Notes: generated from the letters alone by a model not told the origin. A DNA stretch of 64,000 bases from Kitasatospora sp. NBC_00315 (GCF_041435095.1 NZ_CP108025.1:3596001-3660000), one strand, 5' to 3'. Counted from the first letter of the stretch, positions 7,617-17,542 are shown. Numbers and translations: made by a program.

Positions 7617-8258
7617 TCAGCGGCGGCGGTGGAGCAGCCGGCCGGCCAGCACGGTGGCGAGGCAGGCGCCCGGCTGCCCGGACGGGTCCTGCTCGAAGAG
7701 TGCGAAGTCGGCTCTGGCGCCCACCGTCAGCGCTCCGTGCACGACGTCCGCGAGCCGGTGACCGGCCAGCGGGTCGAGCCCCCCGTCCGATCCCCCGACA
7801 ACTCCCCCGGCGGATCCGTCGCCCGGCAGGGTGAGCAGCCCCGAGCGGGACACCGCCGTCCGCACCGAGGTGCGTTCGAACGGCCCGGCGACCGCCGTCG
7901 TCCCGTGGGCGAGCATCCGCTGCAGGCCGCGCCGGGCGCTCGCGCCCCAGCCCGCCTCGTCGAGGCCGAGGGCGTCCAGGGCGGCCCCGGTGAGCGGCTC
8001 GGCGCCGATCTCCTCCCGGGGGTCCGGGTGGTAGGCGCACTCCAGCAGCCGGTGGCCGTACCGGTTGAGCAGACCGGGCGTCAGCAGCCCGTCCCAGTCG
8101 CGGACCCGCGCGTCGGGGTGGGCGGCCGCGAGCTCCCGGTACGGGCCGAGGCCGGCGATCCGGTCGCCCCGCACCACCACCGCGCCGTCGGGAACCGACG
8201 GCGCGGCGGGGTCGGCCGGTGCGGGGCGGAGCAGGGCGGCCCGGTGCAGGGTCAGCAT
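7617..8258 (-). CDS. Short amidohydrolase-like (imidazolonepropionase-like domain) protein
   Basis: A 213-residue protein whose N-terminus resembles the composite beta-domain of amidohydrolases (GAVVVRGDRIAGLGP, then LLTPGLLNRYGH) and whose C-terminus has the matching strand (GARADFALFEQDPSG, VLAGRLLHR). Most of the TIM-barrel is absent; the usual metal-binding HxH reads N-R-Y-G-H. It lies 16 bases after mqnC, so it is probably co-transcribed with it. A role in futalosine metabolism, for example as an inactive paralogue, is only suggested by this position. Confidence 0.65.
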   Translation of the reverse strand: MLTLHRAALLRPAPADPAAPSVPDGAVVVRGDRIAGLGPYRELAAAHPDARVRDWDGLLTPGLLNRYGHRLLECAYHPDPREEIGAEPLTGAALDALGLDEAGWGASARRGLQRMLAHGTTAVAGPFERTSVRTAVSRSGLLTLPGDGSAGGVVGGSDGGLDPLAGHRLADVVHGALTVGARADFALFEQDPSGQPGACLATVLAGRLLHRRR

Positions 8259-8274
8259 CGCGGCTGCGTCCGCG

Positions 8275-9495
8275 TCAGTTGGTGGAGAGGATCTTCAGCT
8301 CGGGGTGCGCGGTCCCGCCCTCGATCGCGGTGGACGCGATGTGCGAGGCGACCCGCGGGTCGACCGGGTCGTTGGCCGGGTCGTCCAGCACCCGCAGGTG
8401 CTCGTACGTGGTGGAGCGCTGCGCGGGGGTGCGGTCGGCAGCCCGGATCAGGTGGATCAGCTCGGTGAGGTTGGAGCGGTGCTTGGCCCCCGCCGCCGAG
8501 ACGACGTTCTCCTCCAGCATGACCGAGCCGAGGTCGTCGGCGCCGTAGTGCAGCGACAGCTGGCCGGCCTCCTTGCCGGTGGTCAGCCAGGAGCCCTGGA
8601 TGTGAGCCACGTTGTCGAGGAAGAGCCGGGCGATCGCGATCATCCGCAGGTACTCGAAGACGGTGGCCTGGGTGGAACCCTTGAGGTGGTTGTTCTGCGG
8701 CTGGTAGGTGTACGGGATGAAGGCGCGGAAGCCGCCGGTGCGGTCCTGCACGTCGCGGATCATCCGCAGGTGCTCGATCCGCTCGGCGTTGGTCTCGCCG
8801 GTGCCCATCAGCATGGTGGAGGTCGACTCGACACCCAGCTTGTGGGAGGTCTCCATGATCTCCAGCCAGCGCTCGCCCGACTCCTTGAGCGGGGCGATCG
8901 CCTTGCGCGGCCGCTCGGGCAGCAGCTCGGCGCCGGCGCCGGCGAAGGAGTCCAGACCGGCCTTGTGGATGCGGGTGATGGCCTCCTCGACGGAGACCTT
9001 CGACAGTCGGGCCATGTGCTCGACCTCGGAGGCACCGAGCGAGTGGATCACCAGCTGCGGGAAGTCGGCCTTGATGGCGGCGAACGCCGTCTCGTAGTAC
9101 TCGACGCCGTAGTCCGGGTGGTGGCCGCCCTGGAACATGATCTGGGTGCCGCCCAGCTCGACCGTCTCCGCGCAGCGGCGCAGGATCTCGTCGAGGTCGC
9201 GGGACCAGCCCTTGTCGCTCTTGGGCGCCACGTAGAAGGCGCAGAACTTGCACGCCGTCACACAGACGTTGGTGTAGTTGATGTTCCGCTCGATGATGTA
9301 CGTCGCGATGTGCTCGGTACCGGCGTAGCGGCGGCGGCGCACGGCGTCGGCCGCCGAGCCGAGCGCGTGCAGCGGCGCGGAGCGGTACAGCGCCAGGGCC
9401 TCGTCGGGGCTGATCCTGCCGCCGGCGGCCGCCCGGTCGAGGACGGCCTGCAGGTCGGTGCTGGACGCGTCGAGGATCGCTGCGAGCTCGGACAC
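8275..9495 (-). CDS. mqnC: Cyclic dehypoxanthinyl futalosine synthase
   Basis: A 406-residue radical SAM enzyme. The CxxxCxxC cluster motif is C78-V-T-A-C82-K-F-C85, followed by FYVAPKSDKGWS, GGTQIMFQGGHHP and LMGTGETNAERIEHL, all characteristic of MqnC. It cyclises dehypoxanthine futalosine in the alternative menaquinone pathway. The GTG start at 9495 (MSELAAILD) has AGAAGG about 8 bases upstream; in-frame codons further upstream lack family similarity. mqnA lies 2.2 kb upstream beyond a kinase gene. MqnB, D and E are not in the window. Confidence 0.94.
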   Translation of the reverse strand: MSELAAILDASSTDLQAVLDRAAAGGRISPDEALALYRSAPLHALGSAADAVRRRRYAGTEHIATYIIERNINYTNVCVTACKFCAFYVAPKSDKGWSRDLDEILRRCAETVELGGTQIMFQGGHHPDYGVEYYETAFAAIKADFPQLVIHSLGASEVEHMARLSKVSVEEAITRIHKAGLDSFAGAGAELLPERPRKAIAPLKESGERWLEIMETSHKLGVESTSTMLMGTGETNAERIEHLRMIRDVQDRTGGFRAFIPYTYQPQNNHLKGSTQATVFEYLRMIAIARLFLDNVAHIQGSWLTTGKEAGQLSLHYGADDLGSVMLEENVVSAAGAKHRSNLTELIHLIRAADRTPAQRSTTYEHLRVLDDPANDPVDPRVASHIASTAIEGGTAHPELKILSTN

Positions 9496-9713
9496 CTGGC
9501 GGCCTTCTCTCTCTCGGTGGTACTGCGCTTGGTACGGCTTCCGGGTGTCGGGCCGCACGGCAGAAACAGCCTACGCCAGCGCTTCGGTGCGTCCGCGTCG
9601 CCCCGCTTCGCACCTGCTCCGCAGCTGTTTGCGCCCCGCTCCGCACCTGTTCGCACCTCGCTCCGCACCTGCCTGCGCCCCGCTCCGCCCGGGCGGAGCG
9701 AGCGCGCCGCCGG

Positions 9714-11522
9714 TCAGCCAACCTTGCGCAGGACGCCCTCGGGATTGCCCGCGCCGGGGTCGGCCGAGGTGAATCGGATCGTGCCGTCCGGCTGGAGGGT
9801 GAGCGTCTCCTCGGCGGAGCCGTCGGTGCAGACGCCCTCGGGAGTGGCGCGCAGCAGCCGCGAGGAGAAGACGAGCCTCCCCTCGGCGGCCGAGCCGAGC
9901 GTCCAGGCCCCCTCACAGGTGACCGTCAGGATGCCGGTGAGGCCGTTGACGCTGGTGGTGGTCTCCGCGCCGAGCGCGGCCGGACGGACGGTGAGGGTGG
10001 TGGTCCCGGCCGGCGCGCCGCTGTGCGTGGAGGTCATCTGGCCGCTCCAGACCCCGAGGAAGGCGGCCGGGACGGCGTTCGGCCCGGTCACGGGAGTGGC
10101 GCCGGCGCCCGGGCGCCCCGGCTGGACGGGGTACCAGGTGGTGGACGAGGTGCTGTCCGAGGAGACGGTGGTGGAGGAGGTGCTGGAGGAGGAGGTCGTG
10201 CTCGTGGTGGTCGTGATGGTGGTCGAACCCTGATCGTCGAACCGGTGCAGCCACCAGCTGCCGAACGAGAACCCGCCCACTCCGACGGCGGTCAGCGCGA
10301 GCAACAGCACCGTCCTGAGCCGGCGCCCGGGCGGTCGCGCCGCCGCTGCCGCTGCCGCCGCCGCCACGGCCGGGGACGCGTCGGTCGGCGCCCCGCCCGG
10401 CAGCGCGACCGGGGCCCCGCCCGTGGGTGCCTCGTGTGCCGGGACGGCTCCGGGCACACGAAGGCCGCTCCGGTACCGGGCCGGCGTGGGACCGGAGGCA
10501 AGGGTGGAGCCGGAGGCAGGCGTGGGACCGGCGACAGGCGTGGGGCCGGCGACAGGCGTGGGGCCGGCGACAGCCAGGCCGGGAACGGCGGGCGCCGGCT
10601 CCACGTCCAGGTCGAGGTCCAGCAGTTCCACCGCGCTGCGGCCGACCGCCGCCGCCAGCGCGGGCGGCAGCCAGCCGCCTCCCGGCCCCAGCCGGACGGT
10701 CCCGGCCCCGGCGGTCCCGGCCGCGGCCAGCCGGTCGCGCAGGACGGCGGGGTGCGGGCGGACCGCCGGGTCCTTGGCCAGGCAGTCCCGGACGACGCCG
10801 CGCAGGCCGGTCTCCAGCCCGGAGAGTTCGGGCTCCTCGTGCACCACCCGGTAGAGCAGCACCGCGGCGCTCAGCCCCTCGCCGAACGGGGCCGCGCCGG
10901 TGGCCGCGTACGCGAGCACGGCGCCGAGCGAGAAAACGTCGCTGGCCGGCCCGGCGGCGGCCCCCTGCGCCTGCTCGGGCGACATGTAGCCGGGCGAGCC
11001 GACCACGAAGCCGGAGCGGGTGAGCGCGGTCGCGGCGTCCAGCGCCCGGGCGATGCCGAAGTCGATCAGGCGCGGCCCGTCCAGCGTGAGCAGCACGTTC
11101 GACGGTTTGACGTCGCGGTGCACCAGCCCCTGGGCGTGCACGTGGGCCAGGGCGTCGGCCAGACCGGCGCCCATCGCCCGGACGGCCGCCGGGGGCAGCG
11201 GTCCGAAGTCCCGGACGGCTGCGCCGAGAGCCGGCCCCGCCACGTAGCCGGTCGCGACCCACGGGTGCTCGCTCTCGGTGTCGGCGTCCAGGACCGGCGC
11301 CGTCCACTCACCGCCGACCAGCCGGGCCGCCGCGACCTCCTGGCGGAACCTGGCGCGGAACTCCGCGTCCTCGGCCAGTTCGCCACGCACCACCTTGACG
11401 GCGACCGTCCGGCCGCCCGCCGTGCGCCCGAGGTAGACCCGGCCCATACCGCCCGCACCGAGCCGGCGCAGGAGTCGGTACTCCCCCACCCGCACCGGAT
11501 CCCCGGACCCCAGTGGTTCCAT
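9714..11522 (-). CDS. Membrane-anchored Ser/Thr protein kinase (PASTA-less receptor type)
   Basis: A 602-residue protein. The N-terminal Hanks-type kinase has the P-loop LGAGGMGRVYLG, VAVKVV lysine, catalytic HRDVKPSNVLL, LIDFGIAR and GSPGYMSPEQA activation segment, so it looks active. A Pro/Ala/Thr linker with repeats of VAGPTP follows. One transmembrane helix (VLLLALTAVGVGGFSFGSWW) is next, then a Ser/Thr-rich stalk and an extracellular C-terminal beta-rich domain with two cysteines (about residues 500-602). Start ATG 11522 has GAGGGGAG upstream. It sits between mqnC and mqnA on the same strand; its sensed signal is unknown. Confidence 0.92.
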   Translation of the reverse strand: MEPLGSGDPVRVGEYRLLRRLGAGGMGRVYLGRTAGGRTVAVKVVRGELAEDAEFRARFRQEVAAARLVGGEWTAPVLDADTESEHPWVATGYVAGPALGAAVRDFGPLPPAAVRAMGAGLADALAHVHAQGLVHRDVKPSNVLLTLDGPRLIDFGIARALDAATALTRSGFVVGSPGYMSPEQAQGAAAGPASDVFSLGAVLAYAATGAAPFGEGLSAAVLLYRVVHEEPELSGLETGLRGVVRDCLAKDPAVRPHPAVLRDRLAAAGTAGAGTVRLGPGGGWLPPALAAAVGRSAVELLDLDLDVEPAPAVPGLAVAGPTPVAGPTPVAGPTPASGSTLASGPTPARYRSGLRVPGAVPAHEAPTGGAPVALPGGAPTDASPAVAAAAAAAAARPPGRRLRTVLLLALTAVGVGGFSFGSWWLHRFDDQGSTTITTTTSTTSSSSTSSTTVSSDSTSSTTWYPVQPGRPGAGATPVTGPNAVPAAFLGVWSGQMTSTHSGAPAGTTTLTVRPAALGAETTTSVNGLTGILTVTCEGAWTLGSAAEGRLVFSSRLLRATPEGVCTDGSAEETLTLQPDGTIRFTSADPGAGNPEGVLRKVG

Positions 11523-11663
11523 CCCCCGCGCTCCCCTCGACGGCCGGTCGACAGCACGACGGTACCGGGGCGGGGCCGCGCGGAGGGGCACACCGGCAGA
11601 CGCTCCGCCGCTCCCGGCGGCGCCGGGGCGGTTCGGCGGCGCCGGGGCGGCCGGCTGGGCGGC

Positions 11664-12840
<1,177 letters not shown>

Positions 12841-12870
12841 GCCTGCGGAGCATGTAACCGCAGGCTTTTT
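12841..12870 (+). terminator. Intrinsic terminator/attenuator in cold shock gene leader
   Basis: Arms GCCTGCGG (12841-12848) and CCGCAGGC (12858-12865) enclose a 9-base loop, followed directly by TTTTT and, after GTAG, another TTTTT. Such a T-tract is unusual in this genome. It lies about 120 bases upstream of the csp start on the coding strand, so it could end a short leader RNA or attenuate csp transcription. Confidence 0.75.
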
Positions 12871-12986
12871 GTAGTTTTTCAGCAATATCGAAAAACTCCG
12901 GACCCACTCCGGAGGCAGGGCGATCAGCGCAGCGGACCAGGTTCCACGCGGTGTGGTACCCAATCGTCCCTCGCAAGGAGAACGGC

Positions 12987-13190
12987 ATGGCTCAGGGAAC
13001 CGTCAAGTGGTTCAACGCTGAGAAGGGCTTCGGCTTCATCGCCCAGGAGGGCGGCGGCCCCGACGTCTTCGTCCACTACTCCGCCATCAACGCGAACGGT
13101 TTCCGCTCGCTGGAGGAGAACCAGGCGGTCAGCTTCGACGTCACTCAGGGCCCGAAGGGCCCGCAGGCGGAGAACGTCACCGCTATCTGA
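12987..13190 (+). CDS. Cold shock protein, CspA family
   Basis: A 67-residue single OB-fold protein. RNP1 KGFGFI and RNP2 VFVHYSAI are intact, with the N-terminal [17 protein letters not shown] signature. It binds single-stranded nucleic acid and acts as an RNA chaperone. The start at ATG 12987 is set by AAGGAG at 12975-12980. The leader of about 190 bases carries a terminator-like hairpin, consistent with control at the RNA level. A strong hairpin follows the gene. Confidence 0.95.
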   Translation: MAQGTVKWFNAEKGFGFIAQEGGGPDVFVHYSAINANGFRSLEENQAVSFDVTQGPKGPQAENVTAI

Positions 13191-13282
13191 CCATCCTCTG
13201 ATGATCTGATCGCTCGGGACCCCCGTTGGGTCCACCGGTGGCCCTGGCTGTCGCCGCCATGAGCACAACGAGCAACACCCAA

Positions 13283-13317
13283 GGGGGCTCGCCACGTCCA
13301 GGACGTGGCGGGCCCCC
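13283..13317 (+). terminator. Terminator of the cold shock gene
   Basis: A near-perfect 17-bp stem (left arm 13283-13299, right arm 13301-13317) lies about 90 bases after the csp stop. It is G/C-rich at the base with a one-base apex. Confidence 0.8.
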
Positions 13318-13370
13318 TGCCTTTGCCCGCCCGGTGCCGCTCGGTCCGGTCGCGTCCGGCCGGAACGCCC

Positions 13371-13405
13371 GTGAGCCCGCTCCCCCGGCGGGGGAGCGGG
13401 CTCAC
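13371..13405. terminator. Terminator of the SDF symporter gene
   Basis: A perfect 16-bp stem (GTGAGCCCGCTCCCCC at 13371-13386 and its complement at 13390-13405) with a GGC loop lies 22 bases beyond the stop of the convergent symporter gene. It may serve both directions. Confidence 0.85.
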
Positions 13406-13426
13406 GGGACGTCATGCGGTCCGGCG

Positions 13427-14773
13427 TCAGACGGCGGCCGGCACCTTCTCGCCCGACTGGGCCGGGACGGAGGCCACCGGGGTCTCGTTGTACAGGTCGC
13501 CGGTCGGGTTGTTGTAGGCGACCAGGTCGAGCGTCTTCTCGCGGGCCGCGACCAGGATCGGCACGACCGCCTGCCCGGCCACGTTGGTGGCGGTGCGCAT
13601 CATGTCGAGGATCGGGTCGATGGCGAGCAGCAGGCCGACGCCCTCCAGGGGCAGGCCCAGGGTGGAGAGGGTCAGGGTCAGCATCACGATGGCACCGGTG
13701 AGACCGGCCGTGGCCGCGGAGCCGATCACCGAGACGAAGGCGATCAGCAGGTAGTCACGGATGCCGAGGTCGATGTTGTAGACCTGCGCGACGAAGATCG
13801 CGGCCAGCGAGGGGTAGATCGCGGCGCAGCCGTCCATCTTGGTGGTCGCCCCGAACGGGACGGCGAAGCTGGCGTACTCGCTCGGCACCCCGAGGCGCTC
13901 GGTGACGCGGCGGGTGACGGGCAGGGTGCCGACCGAGGAGCGGGAGACGAAGGCCAGCTGGATCGCGGGCCAGGCGCCCTTGAAGAAGTTCAGCGGGTTG
14001 AGGCCGCCGACGAACTTCAGGAGCAGCGAGTAGACCACGAAGAGCACCAGGGCGCAGCCGACGTAGACGTCCGCGGTCAGGGTCGCGAACGGCTTGAGCA
14101 GGTCCCAGCCGTAGGTGGCGACGGACTTGCCGATCAGGCCGAGGGTGCCGAGCGGGGAGAGCCGGATGACCCACCACAGGGCGGTCTGGGTCAGCTCCAG
14201 GACGGTCTCGCTGAGCTTCAGAACGGGCGCGGCCCGCTCGCCGACCTTGATGATCGCGGCGCCGACCACGACCGCCAGGAAGACGATCTGCAGCACGTTG
14301 ACCTCGCTGAACGAGGCGACGATGTTGGTCGGCACGATGCCGGTCAGGAAGTCGACCCAGGTGCCGCCGCCCTTGGGCGCCTTGAGGCCCTCGGTGGAGA
14401 GGTTGGTGCCCTGGCCCGGGTCGGTCAGCAGGCCCAGGCCGAGGCCGATGGCGACCGCGATCAGCGAGGTGATCAGGAACCAGAGCAGCGTGCGGCCGGC
14501 CAGCCGGGCGGCGTTGGTGACGTTGCGGAGGTTGGCGACCGAGACCACGATCGCGGTGAAGACGAGCGGCGGCACGGCCAGCTTGAGCAGCTGGACGAAG
14601 GTCTTGCCGATGGTCGACAGCGTGGTGGCCAGCCAGGAGACGTCGGCGGCCCGGGCGATGTAGCCGAGGAGGACGCCGAGGACGAGACCGGCGACGATCT
14701 GGACCCAGAACGGGGTCTTCCGGACTCGGGCGAGCAGGGAGGGCGACGTGGTCGCCTCGGGTGCTGCGGACAT
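13427..14773 (-). CDS. Dicarboxylate/amino acid:cation symporter, SDF (DAACS) family
   Basis: A 448-residue polytopic membrane protein with the glutamate-transporter fold. It shows the serine-rich hairpin AFVSRSSVGTLPVTRRV, and the TM7 region reads FGATTKMDGCAAIYPSLAAIFVAQ where the family usually has NMDGT. Functional residues in TM8 are suggested by SVIGSAATAGLTGAIVM. It imports C4-dicarboxylates or acidic amino acids with Na+ or H+; the altered NMDGT motif could mean a different substrate or coupling ion. Start ATG 14773 is preceded by a GGAG. Its upstream region has direct repeats that may bind a regulator. Confidence 0.9.
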   Translation of the reverse strand: MSAAPEATTSPSLLARVRKTPFWVQIVAGLVLGVLLGYIARAADVSWLATTLSTIGKTFVQLLKLAVPPLVFTAIVVSVANLRNVTNAARLAGRTLLWFLITSLIAVAIGLGLGLLTDPGQGTNLSTEGLKAPKGGGTWVDFLTGIVPTNIVASFSEVNVLQIVFLAVVVGAAIIKVGERAAPVLKLSETVLELTQTALWWVIRLSPLGTLGLIGKSVATYGWDLLKPFATLTADVYVGCALVLFVVYSLLLKFVGGLNPLNFFKGAWPAIQLAFVSRSSVGTLPVTRRVTERLGVPSEYASFAVPFGATTKMDGCAAIYPSLAAIFVAQVYNIDLGIRDYLLIAFVSVIGSAATAGLTGAIVMLTLTLSTLGLPLEGVGLLLAIDPILDMMRTATNVAGQAVVPILVAAREKTLDLVAYNNPTGDLYNETPVASVPAQSGEKVPAAV

Positions 14774-15173
14774 GGCGGTGCGGCTCCGGGGGAGGGAGTT
14801 TCCGAACGGTGGGGGAAGGGCGGGCGGCACGGCGCGGAGGCTCGACCTCGGGGGAGGTGACTCGGGGACGTGTCGCCTAGATACAGCTGATGGCGCGACA
14901 GGCGCGCGGGCCGTCCACAGCACCGGGCAGGCGCATGCCGGCCGTGGGCGTGCTGCCCCGGCCCTGCATTCGAAGTGCGCCTGTGGTGGTCATGGGCAGC
15001 ACATTAGCAGTAAAGATTTGAGATGTTCAAAGTACTTGTTTGAGATGCGGGCACGAACGAACCTGACGCACCATCACTTCGATCATCCGGCACGGGTTGA
15101 CCGAGTGCAGTTATACGTATAACTTTCCTCTCAGTCCTCCATCCGCCCTGCCCTCACCCGGGAGACCGCCCCG
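14774..15173. promoter_or_regulatory. Divergent promoter region with repeats between symporter and MFS genes
   Basis: A 400-bp gene-free stretch that turns AT-rich from about 15000. It contains two direct copies of TTTGAGATG at 15017-15025 and 15039-15047 (22 bp apart, two helical turns), with CAAAGTACTTG between them. This is a likely activator/repressor site for the symporter gene. Further right is a separate 16-bp palindrome, listed on its own. Confidence 0.5.
15097..15124 (+). promoter_or_regulatory. Promoter with overlapping 16-bp palindromic operator for MFS gene
   Basis: TTGACC at 15097-15102 resembles a -35 box. TATAAC at 15118-15123 resembles a -10 box, although the spacer is only 15 bp. 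The -10 lies within the perfect palindrome AGTTATACGTATAACT (15109-15124). A dimeric repressor, for example of the GntR or TetR class, bound here would block transcription of the gene starting at 15174. No regulator gene adjoins it. Confidence 0.6.
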
Positions 15174-16406
15174 ATGGGCTACCTCGCCCTGCTCCGTGCC
15201 CCGCACGTCACCCGACTCCTGCTCGGCACCCTGCTGGGCCGCCTCCCGGCCGGCATGACGGCGCTCGTCGTCGCCCTCGCGCTGCGGGAGGCCGGCGCGC
15301 CCTACAGCCGGATCGGCCTGGCCACCGCCGCCTACGCGATCGCCGCCGCCGTGGGCGGGCCCGTGCTCGGCCGGATCGTCGACCGCACCGGCCAGCCCCG
15401 GGTGCTGCTCGCCTCGGCCGTCGTCGCCGGCCTCGGCTACGCCCTGCTCGCGCTCGCGCCGGGCTCCGCGCTCGCCGCCCCGCTCGGGGCGGCGGTCGCC
15501 GGGCTGGCCATGCCCCCGCTCGAACCCTGTCTGCGCGCCCTGTGGCCCGCCGTCGTCGACGAGGAGCAGCTCGACACCGCGTACGCCTTCGACTCCGCCG
15601 CGCAGCAGATCCTCTACGTCGCCGGACCGCTCGCCGTCGCCGGCATCGCCGCCGCGTTCAGCCCCGTCGCCGCCCTGTGGACGGCCGCCGGGCTCGGACT
15701 CGCCGGCGCCCTGGTGGTCGCCACCGCCGCCCCCGCCCGGGCCTGGCAGGCCCCGCCGCGCGCGCACTCGGCCGGTCTGCTCGGACCGCTGCGCTCCCCC
15801 GGCCTGGTCCTGCTGCTCATCGGCCTGGCCGGCGCCGGCTGGACGGTCGGCGCCCAGAACGTGCTGTTCATCGCGTACGCGGAGCAGCGGCCCGGCCTCC
15901 CCGGCGGCGCCGGCACCCTGCTCGCCCTGGCCGCCCTCGGCGGCCTGACCGGCGCGCTCGCGTACGGCGCGGTGAAGTGGCGCAGCAGCACCGCCACCCG
16001 CACCTGGGTGATGGCCCTCGGGATGGCCCTGTCCTACCTGCCGCTGCTGCTGCTCCCCGGCCTGGCCGCCGGGGCCGGCCTCGGGCAGAGCCTGGCGGCG
16101 TGCGCGCTGGCACTGCTCTCCGGCATCGGTCTGGCCCCCCTGCTCGCGGCGGCCTTCGTGCTGATCGCCGAGCTGGCCCCGACCGGCACGGTCACCGAGG
16201 CGTTCGCCTGGCTGATCACGCTCTTCGCCAGCGGCAACGCCCTGGGGTACGCGGTCTCGGGCTCGCTGGTCGACACCTCCCTGCGCGCGGTGGCGCTCTG
16301 CGCGGCCGGCGGCATCGGGCTCGGCGGACTGCTGCTCCTCGGTGCCCGCCGCTGGTTCACGACGGCGCCCTCGGCGCCCGCCGCACCGCCCGTCCCGGTG
16401 GGCTGA
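15174..16406 (+). CDS. MFS transporter
   Basis: A 410-residue protein with about 12 hydrophobic segments. It begins YLALLRAPHVTRLLLGTLLGRLPAGM and has a cytoplasmic loop-type motif A, GPVLGRIVDRTGQPR, after TM2. The sequence is typical of small-molecule efflux MFS proteins; the substrate cannot be deduced. The ATG at 15174 is adopted. It is transcribed divergently from the SDF symporter and convergently to a LacI gene. The last 24 bases around its stop are repeated immediately downstream. Confidence 0.85.
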   Translation: MGYLALLRAPHVTRLLLGTLLGRLPAGMTALVVALALREAGAPYSRIGLATAAYAIAAAVGGPVLGRIVDRTGQPRVLLASAVVAGLGYALLALAPGSALAAPLGAAVAGLAMPPLEPCLRALWPAVVDEEQLDTAYAFDSAAQQILYVAGPLAVAGIAAAFSPVAALWTAAGLGLAGALVVATAAPARAWQAPPRAHSAGLLGPLRSPGLVLLLIGLAGAGWTVGAQNVLFIAYAEQRPGLPGGAGTLLALAALGGLTGALAYGAVKWRSSTATRTWVMALGMALSYLPLLLLPGLAAGAGLGQSLAACALALLSGIGLAPLLAAAFVLIAELAPTGTVTEAFAWLITLFASGNALGYAVSGSLVDTSLRAVALCAAGGIGLGGLLLLGARRWFTTAPSAPAAPPVPVG

Positions 16407-16443
16407 GCGGGCCGCTGTTCCCGGTGGGCCGAGCCGGCCGCTG
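16394..16443. repeat. Imperfect tandem duplication of the MFS gene 3' end
   Basis: A 24-base unit at 16394-16417, which spans the TGA stop, is repeated at 16420-16443 with two differences. One of them turns the copied stop TGA into CGA. The second copy is outside the gene. Confidence 0.75.
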
Positions 16444-16475
16444 CCGCAGCGCGGGCCCGCCGACGGCGGCGCCGC

Positions 16476-17537
16476 TCAGGTCGCGGCCGTGGTGGACGCG
16501 CGCAGCACCAGCGAGGTGGCGAGCCCGGCGGCCGGGCCGACCGGGCCGACCGGTTCGCCGCGCAGCAGGCCGGCCAGGGCGGCCAGGCCGACCCGGCCCA
16601 GCTCCTCGCCGGGCAGGTCGACCGTGGTGAGCGGCGGGGCGAGCAGACCGGCCACCGGGATGTTGTCGATGCCGACCACCGAGACGTCGGAGGGGATCCG
16701 CAGTCCCAGTTCGGCGGCCGCCTGGTAGACGCCCGAGGCCACCACGTCGTCGTCGCAGATCACCGCCCGCGGCCGGGCCGGGCCGCTGAGCAGCTCGTGG
16801 GCGGCGGTGCGGGCGGCGGCCTGGCCCTCGTTGAGCGTGACGCCGATCTCCGTGACCTCCAGACCCAGCTCGCGGGCGGCCTGCTCGAAGGCCGCCTGGC
16901 GGACCCGGAAGGTGTACGCGCTGTGGGTCGAGCGCAGGTGGCCGATCCGGCGGTGGCCGAGCGCGGCCAGGTGGGCCACGGCGGCGCGCATGCCGCCCGC
17001 GACGTCGAGTTCGACGGTCGGGCGGGCCCGGTCGGTGCCGGGGTCGGCGTCCAGGAGGACCACCGGGGTGTCGGCCGGCAGTTCGCCGAGCTGGCTGTCG
17101 TCCGGCGAGCAGATCAGCAGGCCGTCGAACCGGCTGGTGGTCGCGGCCTCGGCCAGCGTCGCGCTGCCCCAGCCGGAGCTGACCACCACGGCGAGACCGT
17201 GCCGACCGGCCTCCTCGTGCACACCCGAGAGCACCCGGCCGAAGAACGGGCCGAGGATGTTGGGGACGGCCAGCAGGATCATCCCGCTGCGGCCGAGCCG
17301 TAGTTGACGCCCGGCCGCCTGGGGCCGGTAGCCGAGGCCCCGGGCCGCCTCGCGCACCCGCTGCCGGGTCGCCTCGGACACCCGGTGGCCGGCCTCCGAA
17401 CCGGAGAACACCAGGGAGACCGTGGCCTGCGAGACACCGGCCACCCGGGCCACGTCGCGGCCGGTGGGGCGCCGGACGGGGGCGGGCGGGGTGAGCGGTA
17501 CGGAGCGGCCGCCCGCGGAGCTCTCGGCGGGTGGCAC
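16476..17537 (-). CDS. LacI-family transcriptional regulator
   Basis: A 353-residue protein. The N-terminal HTH, TGRDVARVAGVSQATVSLVF, with hinge helix GYRPQAAGRQLRLGRSG, is followed by a periplasmic-binding-like effector domain (LDADPGTDRARPTVELDV, ALGHRRIGHL, ICDDDVVASGVYQAA, VSVVGIDNIPVAGLLAPPLT). It would repress or activate sugar genes in response to a ligand not inferable here. GTG 17537 lies 5 bases after the stop of the DUF4229 gene, so the two could be co-transcribed. No strong Shine-Dalgarno is visible, consistent with translational coupling. Confidence 0.9.
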   Translation of the reverse strand: MPPAESSAGGRSVPLTPPAPVRRPTGRDVARVAGVSQATVSLVFSGSEAGHRVSEATRQRVREAARGLGYRPQAAGRQLRLGRSGMILLAVPNILGPFFGRVLSGVHEEAGRHGLAVVVSSGWGSATLAEAATTSRFDGLLICSPDDSQLGELPADTPVVLLDADPGTDRARPTVELDVAGGMRAAVAHLAALGHRRIGHLRSTHSAYTFRVRQAAFEQAARELGLEVTEIGVTLNEGQAAARTAAHELLSGPARPRAVICDDDVVASGVYQAAAELGLRIPSDVSVVGIDNIPVAGLLAPPLTTVDLPGEELGRVGLAALAGLLRGEPVGPVGPAAGLATSLVLRASTTAAT

Positions 17538-17542
17538 GTGGG

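Noticed and set aside
8065..10233. A 722-codon open frame on the + strand
   Set aside because: It is antisense to mqnC and the kinase C-terminus, both firmly identified by motif.
13226..14860. A 544-codon open frame on the + strand
   Set aside because: It is antisense to the SDF symporter, whose transmembrane segments and motif are clear.
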